Assembly (NCBI RefSeq): GCF_024349785.1
Contig: NZ_AP018817.1
Coordinates: forward strand, 248,001 to 312,000
DNA length: 64,000 bases
Source: Sphingomonas bisphenolicum
GTDB lineage: Bacteria; Pseudomonadota; Alphaproteobacteria; Sphingomonadales; Sphingomonadaceae
Reading direction: 5' to 3'
Below the pieces are notes generated by a model. That model saw only the letters and a program-made list of their open reading frames with translations, ran no database searches and was not told where the DNA came from. Position 1 is the stretch's first letter; every line of letters begins with the position of its first letter. Position numbers and translations under genes: made by a program. Positions 24,548-33,831 of the stretch are shown piece after piece.

Positions 24548-26662
24548 TCAGAAACGGAAACCGACCGTGCCCATCACGTTGCGCGGCGCGCCGACGAAAC
24601 AGTCGCCCCGCGCCAGGCAGGACGCATAATAATGGTTGTTGAGCAGGTTGGTGGCGTTCAGCGCGAGGCGCCAGCTGTTCCAGTTGATCTCCGCCAGCGC
24701 ATCGACCGTGGTGCGCGACGGCGTGACGATCGTATATAGCGCGCCGACAGGAATGGCGGCATTGAATCCATAGGGATCGACAAGACCGGTCGAGACGCTC
24801 TTGCCACTATATACGACGCCGCCGCCGAGACGCAGTTGAGCCTCGCCGGAAAGGCCGAACGTCTTGGTCGACCAGACCGACGCCGTATGACGCGGCATAT
24901 AGTCGAGGCTCGTGTTGGTTTCCGACTTCAGCTTCGAATAGCCATAATTGGCCAGCAGTTCGAAATTGCCTGGCAGGGTATGGCTGGCCTCGATCTCGAA
25001 CCCCTTGGTGCTGAGCACCCCGGACTGAGTGGTAGAATCATTGGCGCCATACAGGACGCGGTTGCGCTCCTTGATCTTGAACATCGTGGCTGTGACCAAC
25101 GTGCCGGCGGCCGGCTGCCACTTCACGCCCGCCTCATATTGGGTGCCGGTCTGTGGGCGGTAGGCATCGCTCGGAATACCGCCTGGCAGTTGAATTCTAC
25201 CCGCAACCGGCAGGAAGCTTTCGGTATAGCTGAAAAAGGGCGAGATGCCGGCGCCGATTTCGCCGATGATGCCGGCGCGGAACGTGGTGGCATTATCCTT
25301 TTGGCCCGATGAGCCGGTCACATGGTCGCGACGGGCGCCCAGCACGACCGAGACGCGATCGTAGAAACGGATCTGGTCCTGGACGTAAACTCCAAGCTGT
25401 TTTTGCGTTTCCGCGGTGAACGGACCGGTAGCGTCATAGGTTTGAAGCGCATCATAGTCGATGTCGTAGAGATCAACGATTTCGCTGCCGTAAACAGTCC
25501 GCTTGGCCACCTTGTTCCAGCTATAGTCGATGCCAACAAGCAGCTTGTGTTCGATATTGGCGCCGGTGTTGAAATTGACCTGGAGATTGTTGTCGGTCGA
25601 GAAGACGTTCATTCGCGCATCGCTGGCGCTGGCGGTCAGGCCGATCGTGCGCCCATCCGTACCATAGACCGAGAAGGGATCCTGCGGATTGGAATAGCTG
25701 TCGGCATAATGGGTGTTATATGCCAGGTCGCTGTCGATATAGCGGGCCTTCAGGCTGAGCTTGATAGCATCGGAAAAGCGGTGCGTGATGGAGCCGCCGC
25801 CCTGCAGCGAGCGACCGGCATAGCGGTCCCAGCCCGCCTTGCCGACGAAGGTGTAGCGCCCAAGCTGCTCGCCTGCGACCGTGTTGGGGCGGAAGGTGCC
25901 GACGATCGGCAGGAATTGCGAGGTCGATCCGCTATCGTCCTCCTGATAGAGGCCGGTCAGCACGATGTCGGTGTCGGGCGTCGGCTGCCAGCGGATCGAC
26001 GGCGCAAACATCACGCGGTCGTCGGGCACATGATCGACATAGGTGTCGGCGTCGCGAGCGCGGCCGACGAAGCGGACCGCCAGGTTATCGGCCAGCGCGA
26101 CATTGACGTCGCCCAGGACTTCCTTGCGGTCATAGCTGCCATAGACGAGGTTCAGCTCGCCGCCGGTGCGGAACTCCGGCGTCTTGGAGACGAGGTTGAC
26201 GAGGCCGCCGATCGATCCCTGGCCGAACAGAACGGAGGCCGGACCGCGCAGGATTTCGACGCGCGAGAAATTATAGGGGTCCGACGTGACGCTGGCATAA
26301 TAGCTAAAAATGTCGCGCATGCCGTCGCGGAACTGGAGCGCGTCCAGGCCGCGCACGTTGAAGCCGTCCACCCGCGTATCGCGGCCATAGGGATTGGCCA
26401 GCACGCCGGCAGCATATTTGACCGTGTCGGAGATGCTGATCGCGCCCTGCGACAGATATTGTTCCGACGTAATAACCTTGATCGGCTGGGGCAGTTCGAC
26501 CAGCGCGGTGTCGGTCTTCGAGCCGGTCGTGGCTGCGGTGACGATGATGCTGTCCTGCATCTGATCCGCCGCTGCGACGGCGGCTCCGTCCGCGGCATGA
26601 GCCACCGTATGGCACAACGCCATGCCCGCTGCGCTGCCCAGCGCGATCCATTTTACCTTCAT
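24548..26662 (-). CDS. TonB-dependent siderophore receptor
   Basis: 704 residues: signal peptide (cleavage near AHA-AD), TonB box near DSIIVTA, plug domain with FNVRGLDALQFRDGMRD and the signature VEILRGPASVLFGQGSIGGLVN, then a barrel ending in VGFRF with C-terminal Phe. It belongs to the FhuA/FpvA-type siderophore receptor class, importing ferric chelates across the outer membrane. A Fur-box-like palindrome lies 44 bases upstream of the start, supporting iron regulation. The operon continues with the DUF4198 gene. The exact siderophore is not predictable. Confidence 0.93.
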   Translation of the reverse strand: MKVKWIALGSAAGMALCHTVAHAADGAAVAAADQMQDSIIVTAATTGSKTDTALVELPQPIKVITSEQYLSQGAISISDTVKYAAGVLANPYGRDTRVDGFNVRGLDALQFRDGMRDIFSYYASVTSDPYNFSRVEILRGPASVLFGQGSIGGLVNLVSKTPEFRTGGELNLVYGSYDRKEVLGDVNVALADNLAVRFVGRARDADTYVDHVPDDRVMFAPSIRWQPTPDTDIVLTGLYQEDDSGSTSQFLPIVGTFRPNTVAGEQLGRYTFVGKAGWDRYAGRSLQGGGSITHRFSDAIKLSLKARYIDSDLAYNTHYADSYSNPQDPFSVYGTDGRTIGLTASASDARMNVFSTDNNLQVNFNTGANIEHKLLVGIDYSWNKVAKRTVYGSEIVDLYDIDYDALQTYDATGPFTAETQKQLGVYVQDQIRFYDRVSVVLGARRDHVTGSSGQKDNATTFRAGIIGEIGAGISPFFSYTESFLPVAGRIQLPGGIPSDAYRPQTGTQYEAGVKWQPAAGTLVTATMFKIKERNRVLYGANDSTTQSGVLSTKGFEIEASHTLPGNFELLANYGYSKLKSETNTSLDYMPRHTASVWSTKTFGLSGEAQLRLGGGVVYSGKSVSTGLVDPYGFNAAIPVGALYTIVTPSRTTVDALAEINWNSWRLALNATNLLNNHYYASCLARGDCFVGAPRNVMGTVGFRF

Positions 26663-26705
26663 TCCAACGCCCCTTATTCGTGATTCGATTGGCTCGCGGC
26701 GTATA

Positions 26706-26724
26706 GATAATGCGACATATTATC
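26706..26724 (-). promoter_or_regulatory. Fur box
   Basis: GATAATGCGACATATTATC is a 19-bp palindrome with the GATAAT/ATTATC arms of the classical Fur consensus and a 7-base centre. It lies 44-62 bases upstream of the siderophore-receptor start, as expected for iron-dependent repression. Confidence 0.7.
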
Positions 26725-26873
26725 AATAGCATGATGTGATATTGGCGCGAAATCGCGCTTGACGCGCTTTCCATCGCGCGCAGTCGCACTTCACCCCTTT
26801 CCTACAAGGCGTAATGAACTCAATGGCTTGTAACGCGTTATGGGGGAGTGACGGCGGGGAATGGAGGCAGGCG

Positions 26874-27164
26874 ATGGCGATTTCTGTGCGTTTCCCCGAC
26901 GGCAGCTGGCGTGACGTTCCCAGCGAATTGCGCCCCATCGATCCCGTAACGACCGGCATGAAGAGCCGCTTTCGCCATGTCCCCGTCAACTGCGATCCGC
27001 AATGGCGCTATCTGCGTGTCGCCTCGATCTGGCACGCGCGTCCGCGCCGTGGCAGTTTGGCGATCCTCACCCCTTCCGTCGACGACTGGTGGCTCGGCAT
27101 AGCGGCGATGGCGGACACCCCCGCTTCCTCGGACAAGGAATCCCATTCGCCACGCGCCGCCTGA
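26874..27164 (+). CDS. hypothetical protein (96 aa)
   Basis: The coding frame starts at ATG 26874, behind GGAGGC with 6-base spacing; an upstream ATG at 26814 lacks a ribosome-binding site. The sequence (MAISVRFPDGSWRDVPSELR) has a beta-rich start, a central segment rich in Trp and Arg (DPQWRYLRVASIWHARPRRG), and another with DDWWLGI. No signal peptide or membrane helix is seen. I do not recognise the family. It is divergent from the siderophore operon and converges on the aldo/keto reductase gene, 13 bases away. Confidence 0.5.
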   Translation: MAISVRFPDGSWRDVPSELRPIDPVTTGMKSRFRHVPVNCDPQWRYLRVASIWHARPRRGSLAILTPSVDDWWLGIAAMADTPASSDKESHSPRAA

Positions 27165-27177
27165 CGATAGACTCTCG

Positions 27178-28227
27178 TCAGGGACAGGGATCGGGCAGCA
27201 CGCGATGCACCGTTTCGATCGCCGCCAGTTGCTCATCGGTCAGGCGGATGGCCGCGCTCGAGATATCGACCCGTAACTGCTCCAGGCTGGTCGCGCCAAT
27301 GATCGTCGATGTGACGAAGGGCTGGGCATGGACGAAAGCCAGTGCGAGCGTCGCCGGGTCCAGGCCGAAGGCATGGGCGACCGCCACATAGCGGGCGCTG
27401 GCGACCGGCTGGTTGGGCAGGTCGTAGCGCACGAACTGGCGCGACACGTCGCGGCGCGAACCCGGCGGAATGACCCCGCCCAGATATTTGCCGGTCAGAT
27501 TGCCGCCCGCCAGCGGCGAATAGGCGAGCAGCCCCACATCCTCGCGCAGGGCGAATTCGGACAGGCCGATCTCGAAGATTCGATTGAGCAGGTTGTAGGC
27601 GTTCTGGATCGACGCCACCCTCGGCAACCCCTGATCGCGCGCAAGCCGCAGATATTCGCCCAGCCCCCAGGGCGTCTCGTTGGATACGCCGACGTGGCGG
27701 ATCTTGCCGGCCTGGACCAGGTCGGCCAGCGCCTCCAGCGTCTCCTGGATCGGCACCGTGTCGGGACCGTCGGCCAGCGCACCCAGGCCGCGCGCGCCGA
27801 AGGACGGCACCGGCCGGTCGGGCCAATGCACCTGATACAGATCGATATAATCCGTCTTCAACCGCTTCAGGCTGTCATCGACCGCCTGATGGATATTGCG
27901 GCGATCCAGCCGGTTGTCGCCGCCCCGAAATTGGCGGATCGGATCGCGCGACGGCCCCGCCACCTTGGTCGCCAGGATGATGTCGTCGCGCTTCCTGCGC
28001 CCGGCGATCCAGTTGCCGATATAGGTTTCGGTCAAAAATTGCGTGTCCGCGCTGACCGGCGTCACCGGATAGGCTTCGGCCGTATCGATGAAGTTGACGC
28101 CCTCGCCGATCGCATAATCCAGCTGGGCGTGCGCCTCCGCCTCGCTATTTTGCGATCCCCAGGTCATGGTGCCCAGACAGATCAGGCTGACCTTCAGGTC
28201 GGTGCGGCCGAGCGTGCGATATTCCAT
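27178..28227 (-). CDS. aldo/keto reductase, Tas-like
   Basis: 349 residues of the AKR TIM-barrel family, close to Tas in layout. Catalytic tetrad: Asp and Tyr in FIDTAEAYPVTP, Lys in ILATKVAG, His in YQVHWPDR. The C-terminal NADPH-binding segment contains STIIGATSLEQL. It would reduce an aldehyde or ketone, or act on a quinone-like substrate, in the cytoplasm. Single gene between the hypothetical gene and the PilZ pair. Confidence 0.93.
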   Translation of the reverse strand: MEYRTLGRTDLKVSLICLGTMTWGSQNSEAEAHAQLDYAIGEGVNFIDTAEAYPVTPVSADTQFLTETYIGNWIAGRRKRDDIILATKVAGPSRDPIRQFRGGDNRLDRRNIHQAVDDSLKRLKTDYIDLYQVHWPDRPVPSFGARGLGALADGPDTVPIQETLEALADLVQAGKIRHVGVSNETPWGLGEYLRLARDQGLPRVASIQNAYNLLNRIFEIGLSEFALREDVGLLAYSPLAGGNLTGKYLGGVIPPGSRRDVSRQFVRYDLPNQPVASARYVAVAHAFGLDPATLALAFVHAQPFVTSTIIGATSLEQLRVDISSAAIRLTDEQLAAIETVHRVLPDPCP

Positions 28228-28333
28228 GCGATCCTCTCGAAGCTATTGGGTTGCGTCTTACCGACGGGCTGGCGGAAGGAAAGAGGGTCGCAGGCGCTTC
28301 ACCAAAACTCATCGACCTATGAGGCAGGCAGGG

Positions 28334-28585
28334 TCAGCCCTGTTCGGTCAATTCCATGAAGTTGCGCGCCGCGTCCCGGTCCGTCGCATCCTCGAACACG
28401 ACATCCAGGTCGGGCGCATCGCCAAGCAGGAACAGCAGCGACCAGAGCGCGAACCGCCGCCCGCGATCCTCCTCCAGCCCCAGGTCGACGCGCATCCGCT
28501 CGATCCCGGATTCCATCGCCGCGGCAGGCAGGCTATCGATCTCGGTCGTCCCGAAATAGCGCTGGAGCTGATCGTCGAAATGCAT
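28334..28585 (-). CDS. small hypothetical protein (83 aa)
   Basis: Starts at ATG 28585; the same frame is open upstream, but that part overlaps the PilZ gene and is not coding in this frame. The protein is acidic and likely alpha-helical (MHFDDQLQRYFGT, then SLLFLLGDAPDLDVVFEDA). It has no motif that I recognise; I believe similar short proteins occur in other sphingomonads. It follows the PilZ gene by 28 bases on the same strand, so they are probably co-transcribed. Function unknown. Confidence 0.55.
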   Translation of the reverse strand: MHFDDQLQRYFGTTEIDSLPAAAMESGIERMRVDLGLEEDRGRRFALWSLLFLLGDAPDLDVVFEDATDRDAARNFMELTEQG

Positions 28586-28613
28586 CGCTGCCGACCCTAC
28601 AGCAGCCAGCCCC

Positions 28614-28937
28614 TCAGGAGCAAGCCGCGCCGCCGCCGTCGAGCATCGCGCGCAAGGCCGTTTCGGGCAGCGGCACGTCGAACCGCACGCCAAAGCGCTT
28701 GGCCCGCACCCATATGACATGCGCAACCGCCGCCAAGTCTTGGAATTCGATGATGACGCCATCGCCGATCCGCGGCGGCCGTTCGGCGTGGAGCAACGCG
28801 CCCGACACCGACAGGTCCAGCATATGGGCGCGCCGAAGCACGCCCGCATGGCGCAGCGCCAAGGGTTCGAACAGCTTGTGCCGCGCAGCACCCCGCTGTC
28901 GCATGTCCAATGCCGTGAAAGACCCTCGATCGGTCAT
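28614..28937 (-). CDS. PilZ-domain protein
   Basis: 107 residues. The PilZ hallmarks are RQRGAARHKLFEPL (degenerate RxxxR) and MLDLSVSGALLHAE, matching the D/N-x-S-x-x-G motif that binds cyclic di-GMP. ATG 28937 follows an AGGGAGG site. As the first motif is imperfect, c-di-GMP binding is plausible but not certain. The following 83-residue gene may be co-transcribed. A second PilZ gene is at 63404-63733. Confidence 0.82.
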   Translation of the reverse strand: MTDRGSFTALDMRQRGAARHKLFEPLALRHAGVLRRAHMLDLSVSGALLHAERPPRIGDGVIIEFQDLAAVAHVIWVRAKRFGVRFDVPLPETALRAMLDGGGAACS

Positions 28938-29023
28938 GCCGCAGCCTCCCTGGATGATCTTTACGCCATCGGGCTATGCCGGCTTCTCAACAAGCAACAT
29001 TAGGCAAAAATTAACCCTGCGGT

Positions 29024-29743
29024 TCAGCCCTGAAAGGCGCAGGGGACGATGCTGGCCGGGTCGGGCCGCGCGGCGATGCGCCGGAACCGGGCCAGATAGC
29101 CGCCCGCGGTCGGTTTCGGGATCACCTGCTCCATGCGGAATCCCATCGCCGCCAGTTCGCAGGCCAGCAGGCGCGGCGGCGTGCCATGCTGGTCGGTCGG
29201 CCGGTTGGCATCGACCACGATCAGTTCGCCGTCCTTCTTCAACGCCGGACTCATGTGCCACAGAAAGGCATAGGGTTCGCCAATCTCATGATACATATGG
29301 ACCATCAATATGCGGTCGAAGCTGTTCTCCGGCAGCTTGGGGTCTTCCGGCGCGCCCAGCTTCACGCTGACATTATCCCATTTCTCGCGGGTGATGCGGC
29401 GCGACAGCGCCTCGATCACCTCGGGCATGATATCCTCCGCCAGGACGCGACCCTTGTCGCCCACCCGTCTGGCGAGACGCACGGTATAATAGCCCTCGCC
29501 TGCGCCGATATCCGCGACGGTCATGCCGGGGCGGATGCCCGCCCGGTCCATGATATCTTCCGCCTCGTTGACCCGGTCGCGCGCTTCCTCGCTCGACCAG
29601 CGGGTCGACACGATCGGGGCCACCGGCCGATCGGCCTGCGGAAAGGGTGCCGCCGCGGCGGAGCGATGCGAATCCTTGCCGCCGCCAATCTGGTCGCAGG
29701 CGGCCAGCAGGACAAGCATGCCCGCCATGACCGCCCGGATCAT
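29024..29743 (-). CDS. predicted lipoprotein with class I methyltransferase domain
   Basis: 239 residues. The N terminus is a lipoprotein signal (MIRAVMAGMLVLLAAC, lipobox LAAC with Cys16 and Asp at +2, which in enterobacteria marks inner-membrane retention). The rest is a class I SAM-methyltransferase-like domain: TVADIGAGEGYYTVRLA (motif I), RVLAEDIMPEV and SFDRILMVHMYHEI. SAM is cytoplasmic, so an exported methyltransferase is unexpected; the domain may bind another ligand. It overlaps the prfB stop by one base (TGATG), so is coupled to prfB. Confidence 0.85.
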   Translation of the reverse strand: MIRAVMAGMLVLLAACDQIGGGKDSHRSAAAAPFPQADRPVAPIVSTRWSSEEARDRVNEAEDIMDRAGIRPGMTVADIGAGEGYYTVRLARRVGDKGRVLAEDIMPEVIEALSRRITREKWDNVSVKLGAPEDPKLPENSFDRILMVHMYHEIGEPYAFLWHMSPALKKDGELIVVDANRPTDQHGTPPRLLACELAAMGFRMEQVIPKPTAGGYLARFRRIAARPDPASIVPCAFQG

Positions 29744-30870
29744 CAGTCCACATCCTCCACATCGACCTTCTCGCCCGTCACCTTCTGCGACAGGGCAGCG
29801 GCCATGAACGGGTCGAGCGCGCCGTCCAGCACATCGTCGGGCGCGGTGGAGGTAACGCCGGTGCGCAGATCCTTCACCAACTGATAAGGCTGGAGCACAT
29901 AGGAGCGGATCTGGTGGCCCCAGCCGATTTCGGTCTTGGCCTGATAGTCGGTATTGGCCGCTTCTTCGCGCTTGCGCAGTTCGGCTTCGTACAGGCGCGC
30001 CTTCAGCATGTTCATCGCGGTGGCGCGGTTCTTGTGCTGCGACCGGTCATTCTGCGATGCGACGATAATGCCCGACGGGACGTGGGTGATGCGGACCGCC
30101 GAATCGGTGGTGTTGACGTGCTGACCGCCCGCGCCCGATGCGCGATAGGTGTCGATCTTGAGGTCGGATTCCTTGACCTCAATATCGATATTGTCATCGA
30201 TCACCGGATAGACCCACACCGACGAGAAGCTGGTGTGGCGACGGGCCGCGCTGTCATAGGGGCTGATGCGGACCAGACGGTGGACGCCGCTTTCGGTCTT
30301 GGCATAGCCATAGGCGTTCTCGCCCTTGATCAGGAAGGTGGCCGACTTGATGCCCGCGGTTTCGCCGGCCTGATAATCGACCAGTTCCACCTTGTAGCCG
30401 CGCCGTTCGGCCCAGCGGCGATACATGCGGGAGAGGATTTCGGCCCAGTCCTGGCTTTCGGTCCCGCCAGCCCCTGCATGGATTTCCAGATAGGTGTCGC
30501 TGGCATCGGCCTCGCCGGCGAGCAGCGCCTTGATCTTGTCCTCGTCCGCCCGGTCGGCCAGCGCCTTGAGCGACGCGATGGCTTCGGAAACCATTTCCTC
30601 GTCGCCCTCGGCCTCGGCCATTTCGATCAGTTCGGCATTGTCGGTCTTGCCGCTCTCGATCGCACGGGTGGCGCCGATCGCGCTTTCCAGCCGGGTGCGC
30701 TCGCGCATCACCTCCTGCGCCAGCTTCGCATTGTCCCACAGGGTCGGGTCCTCGACACGCGCATTCAGCTCGTCCAGCCGGCGCAGCGCGCGGTCCCAGT
30801 CGAGGAAGCGGCGCAGCAGGTCCAGCGCGGCGTCGATACGATCGATATATTGCTGCGCTTCGGCGCGCAT
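29743..30870 (-). CDS. prfB: peptide chain release factor 2
   Basis: 375 residues. GGQ catalytic motif at 248-250 (RASGAGGQHVN) for peptide release, and the codon-recognition tripeptide position reads SPY (203-205) where many RF2 have SPF. RF2 terminates translation at UGA and UAA. The open frame is continuous from ATG 30870, so the programmed +1 frameshift of the E. coli prfB gene is absent here. GGAG lies 8 bases upstream. It is followed by the lipoprotein methyltransferase gene (1-base overlap) and preceded by PBP1A and a 57-residue protein. Confidence 0.97.
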   Translation of the reverse strand: MRAEAQQYIDRIDAALDLLRRFLDWDRALRRLDELNARVEDPTLWDNAKLAQEVMRERTRLESAIGATRAIESGKTDNAELIEMAEAEGDEEMVSEAIASLKALADRADEDKIKALLAGEADASDTYLEIHAGAGGTESQDWAEILSRMYRRWAERRGYKVELVDYQAGETAGIKSATFLIKGENAYGYAKTESGVHRLVRISPYDSAARRHTSFSSVWVYPVIDDNIDIEVKESDLKIDTYRASGAGGQHVNTTDSAVRITHVPSGIIVASQNDRSQHKNRATAMNMLKARLYEAELRKREEAANTDYQAKTEIGWGHQIRSYVLQPYQLVKDLRTGVTSTAPDDVLDGALDPFMAAALSQKVTGEKVDVEDVD

Positions 30871-30953
30871 GGGGAGTCTCCGGATATTGGCTGGCGCGTT
30901 AACGCATCAAGCGACCGCCCCTATCCCAGCGCAGAAGGATTGGAAAGATTCAA

Positions 30954-31012
30954 TCCTCCCCTGGAAGGGGAGGTGGCAGCCCGAAGGGCTGACGGAGGGG
31001 TAGCTTGCATCA
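30954..31012. repeat. extragenic palindromic repeat
   Basis: CCTCCCC-N5-GGGGAGG (30955-30973) is followed by AGCCCGAAGGGCT and a GGAGGGG block. This layout is a frequent intergenic element in sphingomonads and caulobacters. It lies in the 153-base gap between prfB and the 57-residue gene. Confidence 0.65.
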
Positions 31013-31023
31013 CTCAGCCAATG

Positions 31024-31197
31024 TCAGCGGGAGTTGAACATCCCTTGAGCAACAGCCCCTCGATATTGTTCATCAGTATAGCCGGGGCATCTACGCCGCA
31101 GTTCGTCAATCAAACCCTGATCATTGGCCAATTGACCGATAGCGTCCCGCACCTCGACGCACAAATCATATGCCGCAGAAGTTAGAAGACTATCCAT
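31024..31197 (-). CDS. small hypothetical protein (57 aa) after PBP1A
   Basis: Read directly from the bases: ATG 31197 to TGA 31024, coding MDSLLTSAAYDLCVEV, then RDAIGQLANDQGLIDELRR, RCPGYTDEQYRGAVAQG and MFNSR. A GAGGGGG ribosome-binding site lies 4 bases upstream, and the start is only 9 bases after the PBP1A stop, so it should be co-transcribed with mrcA. The sequence is mostly helical with two Cys and no signal peptide. I do not recognise the family. The GC content is lower than that of its neighbours. Confidence 0.6.
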   Translation of the reverse strand: MDSLLTSAAYDLCVEVRDAIGQLANDQGLIDELRRRCPGYTDEQYRGAVAQGMFNSR

Positions 31198-31206
31198 GAT
31201 GCCCCC

Positions 31207-33744
31207 TCAATAAATCCCGCCCTGCCCTTCCAGGAAATCGGCATCGTTGCGCTGGCGGGCACGGCCCGTCACCGCCCTGGCGGCGGCGACCTTGGCCTGT
31301 TCCTCCGCTTCCTCCTTGCGGATCGTGCGGCGCGGTTCGGATTCGGGCTTGAACGCTTCCCAGATGACCGCGGCCTTCGGCTCGCTGGTCGGCCAGGCGC
31401 CATAGACGCGCTTGCCCGACCGGCGGTCGATCGCAACCATGCGCACGCCCGCCGGGGCGACGAAGGGCGTCTTGGGCATGGTTTCCAGGATCGGCGCCAT
31501 CGCCGCCTTCCAGATTGGCGCGGCGATGCGGCCGCCCTGCGCCCAGCCGCCCAGGCTGCGCGGCTGGTCGTAGCCGATATAGACGCCGGCGACGAGATCG
31601 GGCGATCCGCCCACGAACCAGACGTTGGTCGGGCCGTTGGTGGTGCCGGTCTTGCCGAACAGCGGCCGGCCGAGATCGGCCAGCACGGTGGCGGTGCCGC
31701 GCTGGACCACGCCTTCGGCGATGTGGACGACCTGATAGGCGGTCATCGGGTTCATCACCTGCTTGCCCTCCATGCCAAAGCGGGGCATCGGCTTGCCGTC
31801 CCAGTTCGCCATGTTGCAGCCGTCGCAGGCGCGCCAGCGCTCCGGCCAGATCACTTTGCCGCGCCTGTCCTGCACATAATCCATGACCTTGGGCGGGAAT
31901 TGCCGTCCCTGGTTGGCGAGCGCGGCATAGGCGTTGACCATCCGTTCCACCGTCGTCTCGCCCGCGCCCAAAGCGAAGGAGAGATAGGGCTGATAGTCGC
32001 CGATCCCCATATTCTTGATGGTGCGCACGACCCGGTCCATGCCGGTCTGGCTGGCGGCGCGCACGGTCATCAGGTTGCGCGACTGCTCCACGCCCCAGCG
32101 CATCGTCTGCGGCCCGGCGCTGCCGCCGGAGAAGTTGCGGAAGCATTTCTGACCGAGGCCCGCGCCCTGATAGACGCACAAGGGGCCATCGACGATGATC
32201 GACGCCGGGGTCATGCCATTGTCGAGCGCGGCGGCATAGACGAACGGCTTGATGGTCGATCCCGGCTGGCGCAGCGCCTGCGTCGCGCGATTATAGGAGG
32301 ACAGGCGCGAATCGAAGCCGCCCTGCATCGCGCGGATGCGACCCGAATGGACCTCTTCGGCGACCATGCCGCCCGACACTTCGGGGATAGAGCGCAGCGC
32401 CCAGCTCGATCCGTTGCGCGCCACGACGATCAGGTCGCCGGGCTTCATCGCGGAAAAGGCAGGCCCGCCGACCTTGCGATAGGGCATTTGCGCCGATGCA
32501 GCGGGCAGCGTGCCGGTGCTGCCGTCGGCAAAGCCGATCTGCGCGTCGGACGAGGTCCGGCTGATGATGACGGCGACGCGCCATTGCGCATAATCGACGT
32601 CGATATAGCTGGCCGCCAGTTCGCGTTCCCAGCCATTGTCGACATTGATGTGGCCAACCGGACCGGACCAGCCGCGTCCGGCGTCGAAGCGGAGCAGGCC
32701 GTTGCGCAGCGCGGTGGCCACGCTGTCCTGCACCACCGGATCATAGGGGCTGCGCACCCACAGGCCGCCGGCATAGACGCTGTTGGGGCCATCATCGGCC
32801 TTTTCGCCGAACAGGCCGATCAGGCGACGGCGCACCTCCTCCATATAATAGCCGCCGGCGCGGGCGTCGAAGCTGGAGCCATGGGCGGCCACGGTGCCGA
32901 GCGGCTGGGCCTGCGCGGCCGAACGCTGGGCCGCCGTGATCCAGCCATTTTTCTCCATCTCGCCCAGCGCCCAGTTGCGCCGGTCGAGCGCGCGGGCATG
33001 GCCGCTTTCGCTTTCGGGGCGGTAATTGGCCGGCCCCTTGGGCAGGATGGCGAGATAGGCCATTTCAGGCAGGGTCAGGTCGGCGACATCCTTGTCGAAA
33101 TAGGCGCGCGCGGCCGCCTGCACGCCGTAAGCGTTGCGGCCGAGGAAAATCTGGTTGAGATAGAGTTCGAGTATCTGCTGCTTGCTCAGCACATTTTCCA
33201 TGCGGTAGGCGAGGATCATCTCCTTCACCTTGCGCGTGGGCGAATATTCATCGCCGATCAGCAGGTTCTTGGCCACCTGCTGGGTGATGGTGGAGCCGCC
33301 GCGCGCGCGCTGGCCCGACCCCAGCTTGCTGGCATAATCGACCACCGCGCCGGCGAAGCCGGGAATATCCACGCCATGATGTTCGAAGAAGGTCTTGTCC
33401 TCCGCCGCCAGATAGGCGCGGATCAGCAGCGGCGGATAATCGCTATATTGGAGCTGGACGCGGCGCTCGCGGGCATAGCTGTGCACCGGCTGGCCGTTGA
33501 TATCGCGCACGATGGTGGGCAGCGGCGGTTCATATTCCAGCAGCGTCGCCGCATCGGGCAGGCCGCGCGCGAAGATGAGCCAGAACAGGGCGCAGAACAG
33601 CGCGAAGCCGCCCAGCAGGATCGACGTCCAGCGGAACCAGCGGCGTTGCCACAAGGGACGCAGACGGCCGAAAAAGCCCCCCGCGTCGCGGCGCAGGCGA
33701 TAGGCGAAGGACGACGGGGCGGGTTCGGAACGGGCCTCTTCCAT
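31207..33744 (-). CDS. mrcA: penicillin-binding protein 1A (bifunctional peptidoglycan synthase)
   Basis: 845 residues. Cytoplasmic tail, one membrane anchor (about 41-58), GT51 glycosyltransferase domain with AAEDKTFFEHHGVD (Glu115) and GGSTITQQVAKNL, an OB-type insertion, and a transpeptidase domain with SxxK at Ser496-Lys499 (PGSTIKPF), EQSRNLM as the SxN motif and KTGTT at 698-702. It polymerises and crosslinks peptidoglycan at the periplasmic side of the inner membrane. It lies downstream of the amiC gene in the same direction, separated by a palindromic repeat. Confidence 0.96.
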   Translation of the reverse strand: MEEARSEPAPSSFAYRLRRDAGGFFGRLRPLWQRRWFRWTSILLGGFALFCALFWLIFARGLPDAATLLEYEPPLPTIVRDINGQPVHSYARERRVQLQYSDYPPLLIRAYLAAEDKTFFEHHGVDIPGFAGAVVDYASKLGSGQRARGGSTITQQVAKNLLIGDEYSPTRKVKEMILAYRMENVLSKQQILELYLNQIFLGRNAYGVQAAARAYFDKDVADLTLPEMAYLAILPKGPANYRPESESGHARALDRRNWALGEMEKNGWITAAQRSAAQAQPLGTVAAHGSSFDARAGGYYMEEVRRRLIGLFGEKADDGPNSVYAGGLWVRSPYDPVVQDSVATALRNGLLRFDAGRGWSGPVGHINVDNGWERELAASYIDVDYAQWRVAVIISRTSSDAQIGFADGSTGTLPAASAQMPYRKVGGPAFSAMKPGDLIVVARNGSSWALRSIPEVSGGMVAEEVHSGRIRAMQGGFDSRLSSYNRATQALRQPGSTIKPFVYAAALDNGMTPASIIVDGPLCVYQGAGLGQKCFRNFSGGSAGPQTMRWGVEQSRNLMTVRAASQTGMDRVVRTIKNMGIGDYQPYLSFALGAGETTVERMVNAYAALANQGRQFPPKVMDYVQDRRGKVIWPERWRACDGCNMANWDGKPMPRFGMEGKQVMNPMTAYQVVHIAEGVVQRGTATVLADLGRPLFGKTGTTNGPTNVWFVGGSPDLVAGVYIGYDQPRSLGGWAQGGRIAAPIWKAAMAPILETMPKTPFVAPAGVRMVAIDRRSGKRVYGAWPTSEPKAAVIWEAFKPESEPRRTIRKEEAEEQAKVAAARAVTGRARQRNDADFLEGQGGIY

Positions 33745-33831
33745 AGGGAAGAGGCTCTAGGGTCAAATTATCGCCAAGACCAGTGGGCATGACGCGATCC
33801 GCCGCAACTCTTGCCCAAACCGAACCCACCT

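Noticed and set aside
29743..30870. Programmed frameshift in prfB
   Set aside because: The frame is continuous from ATG through the GGQ motif, with no internal UGA.
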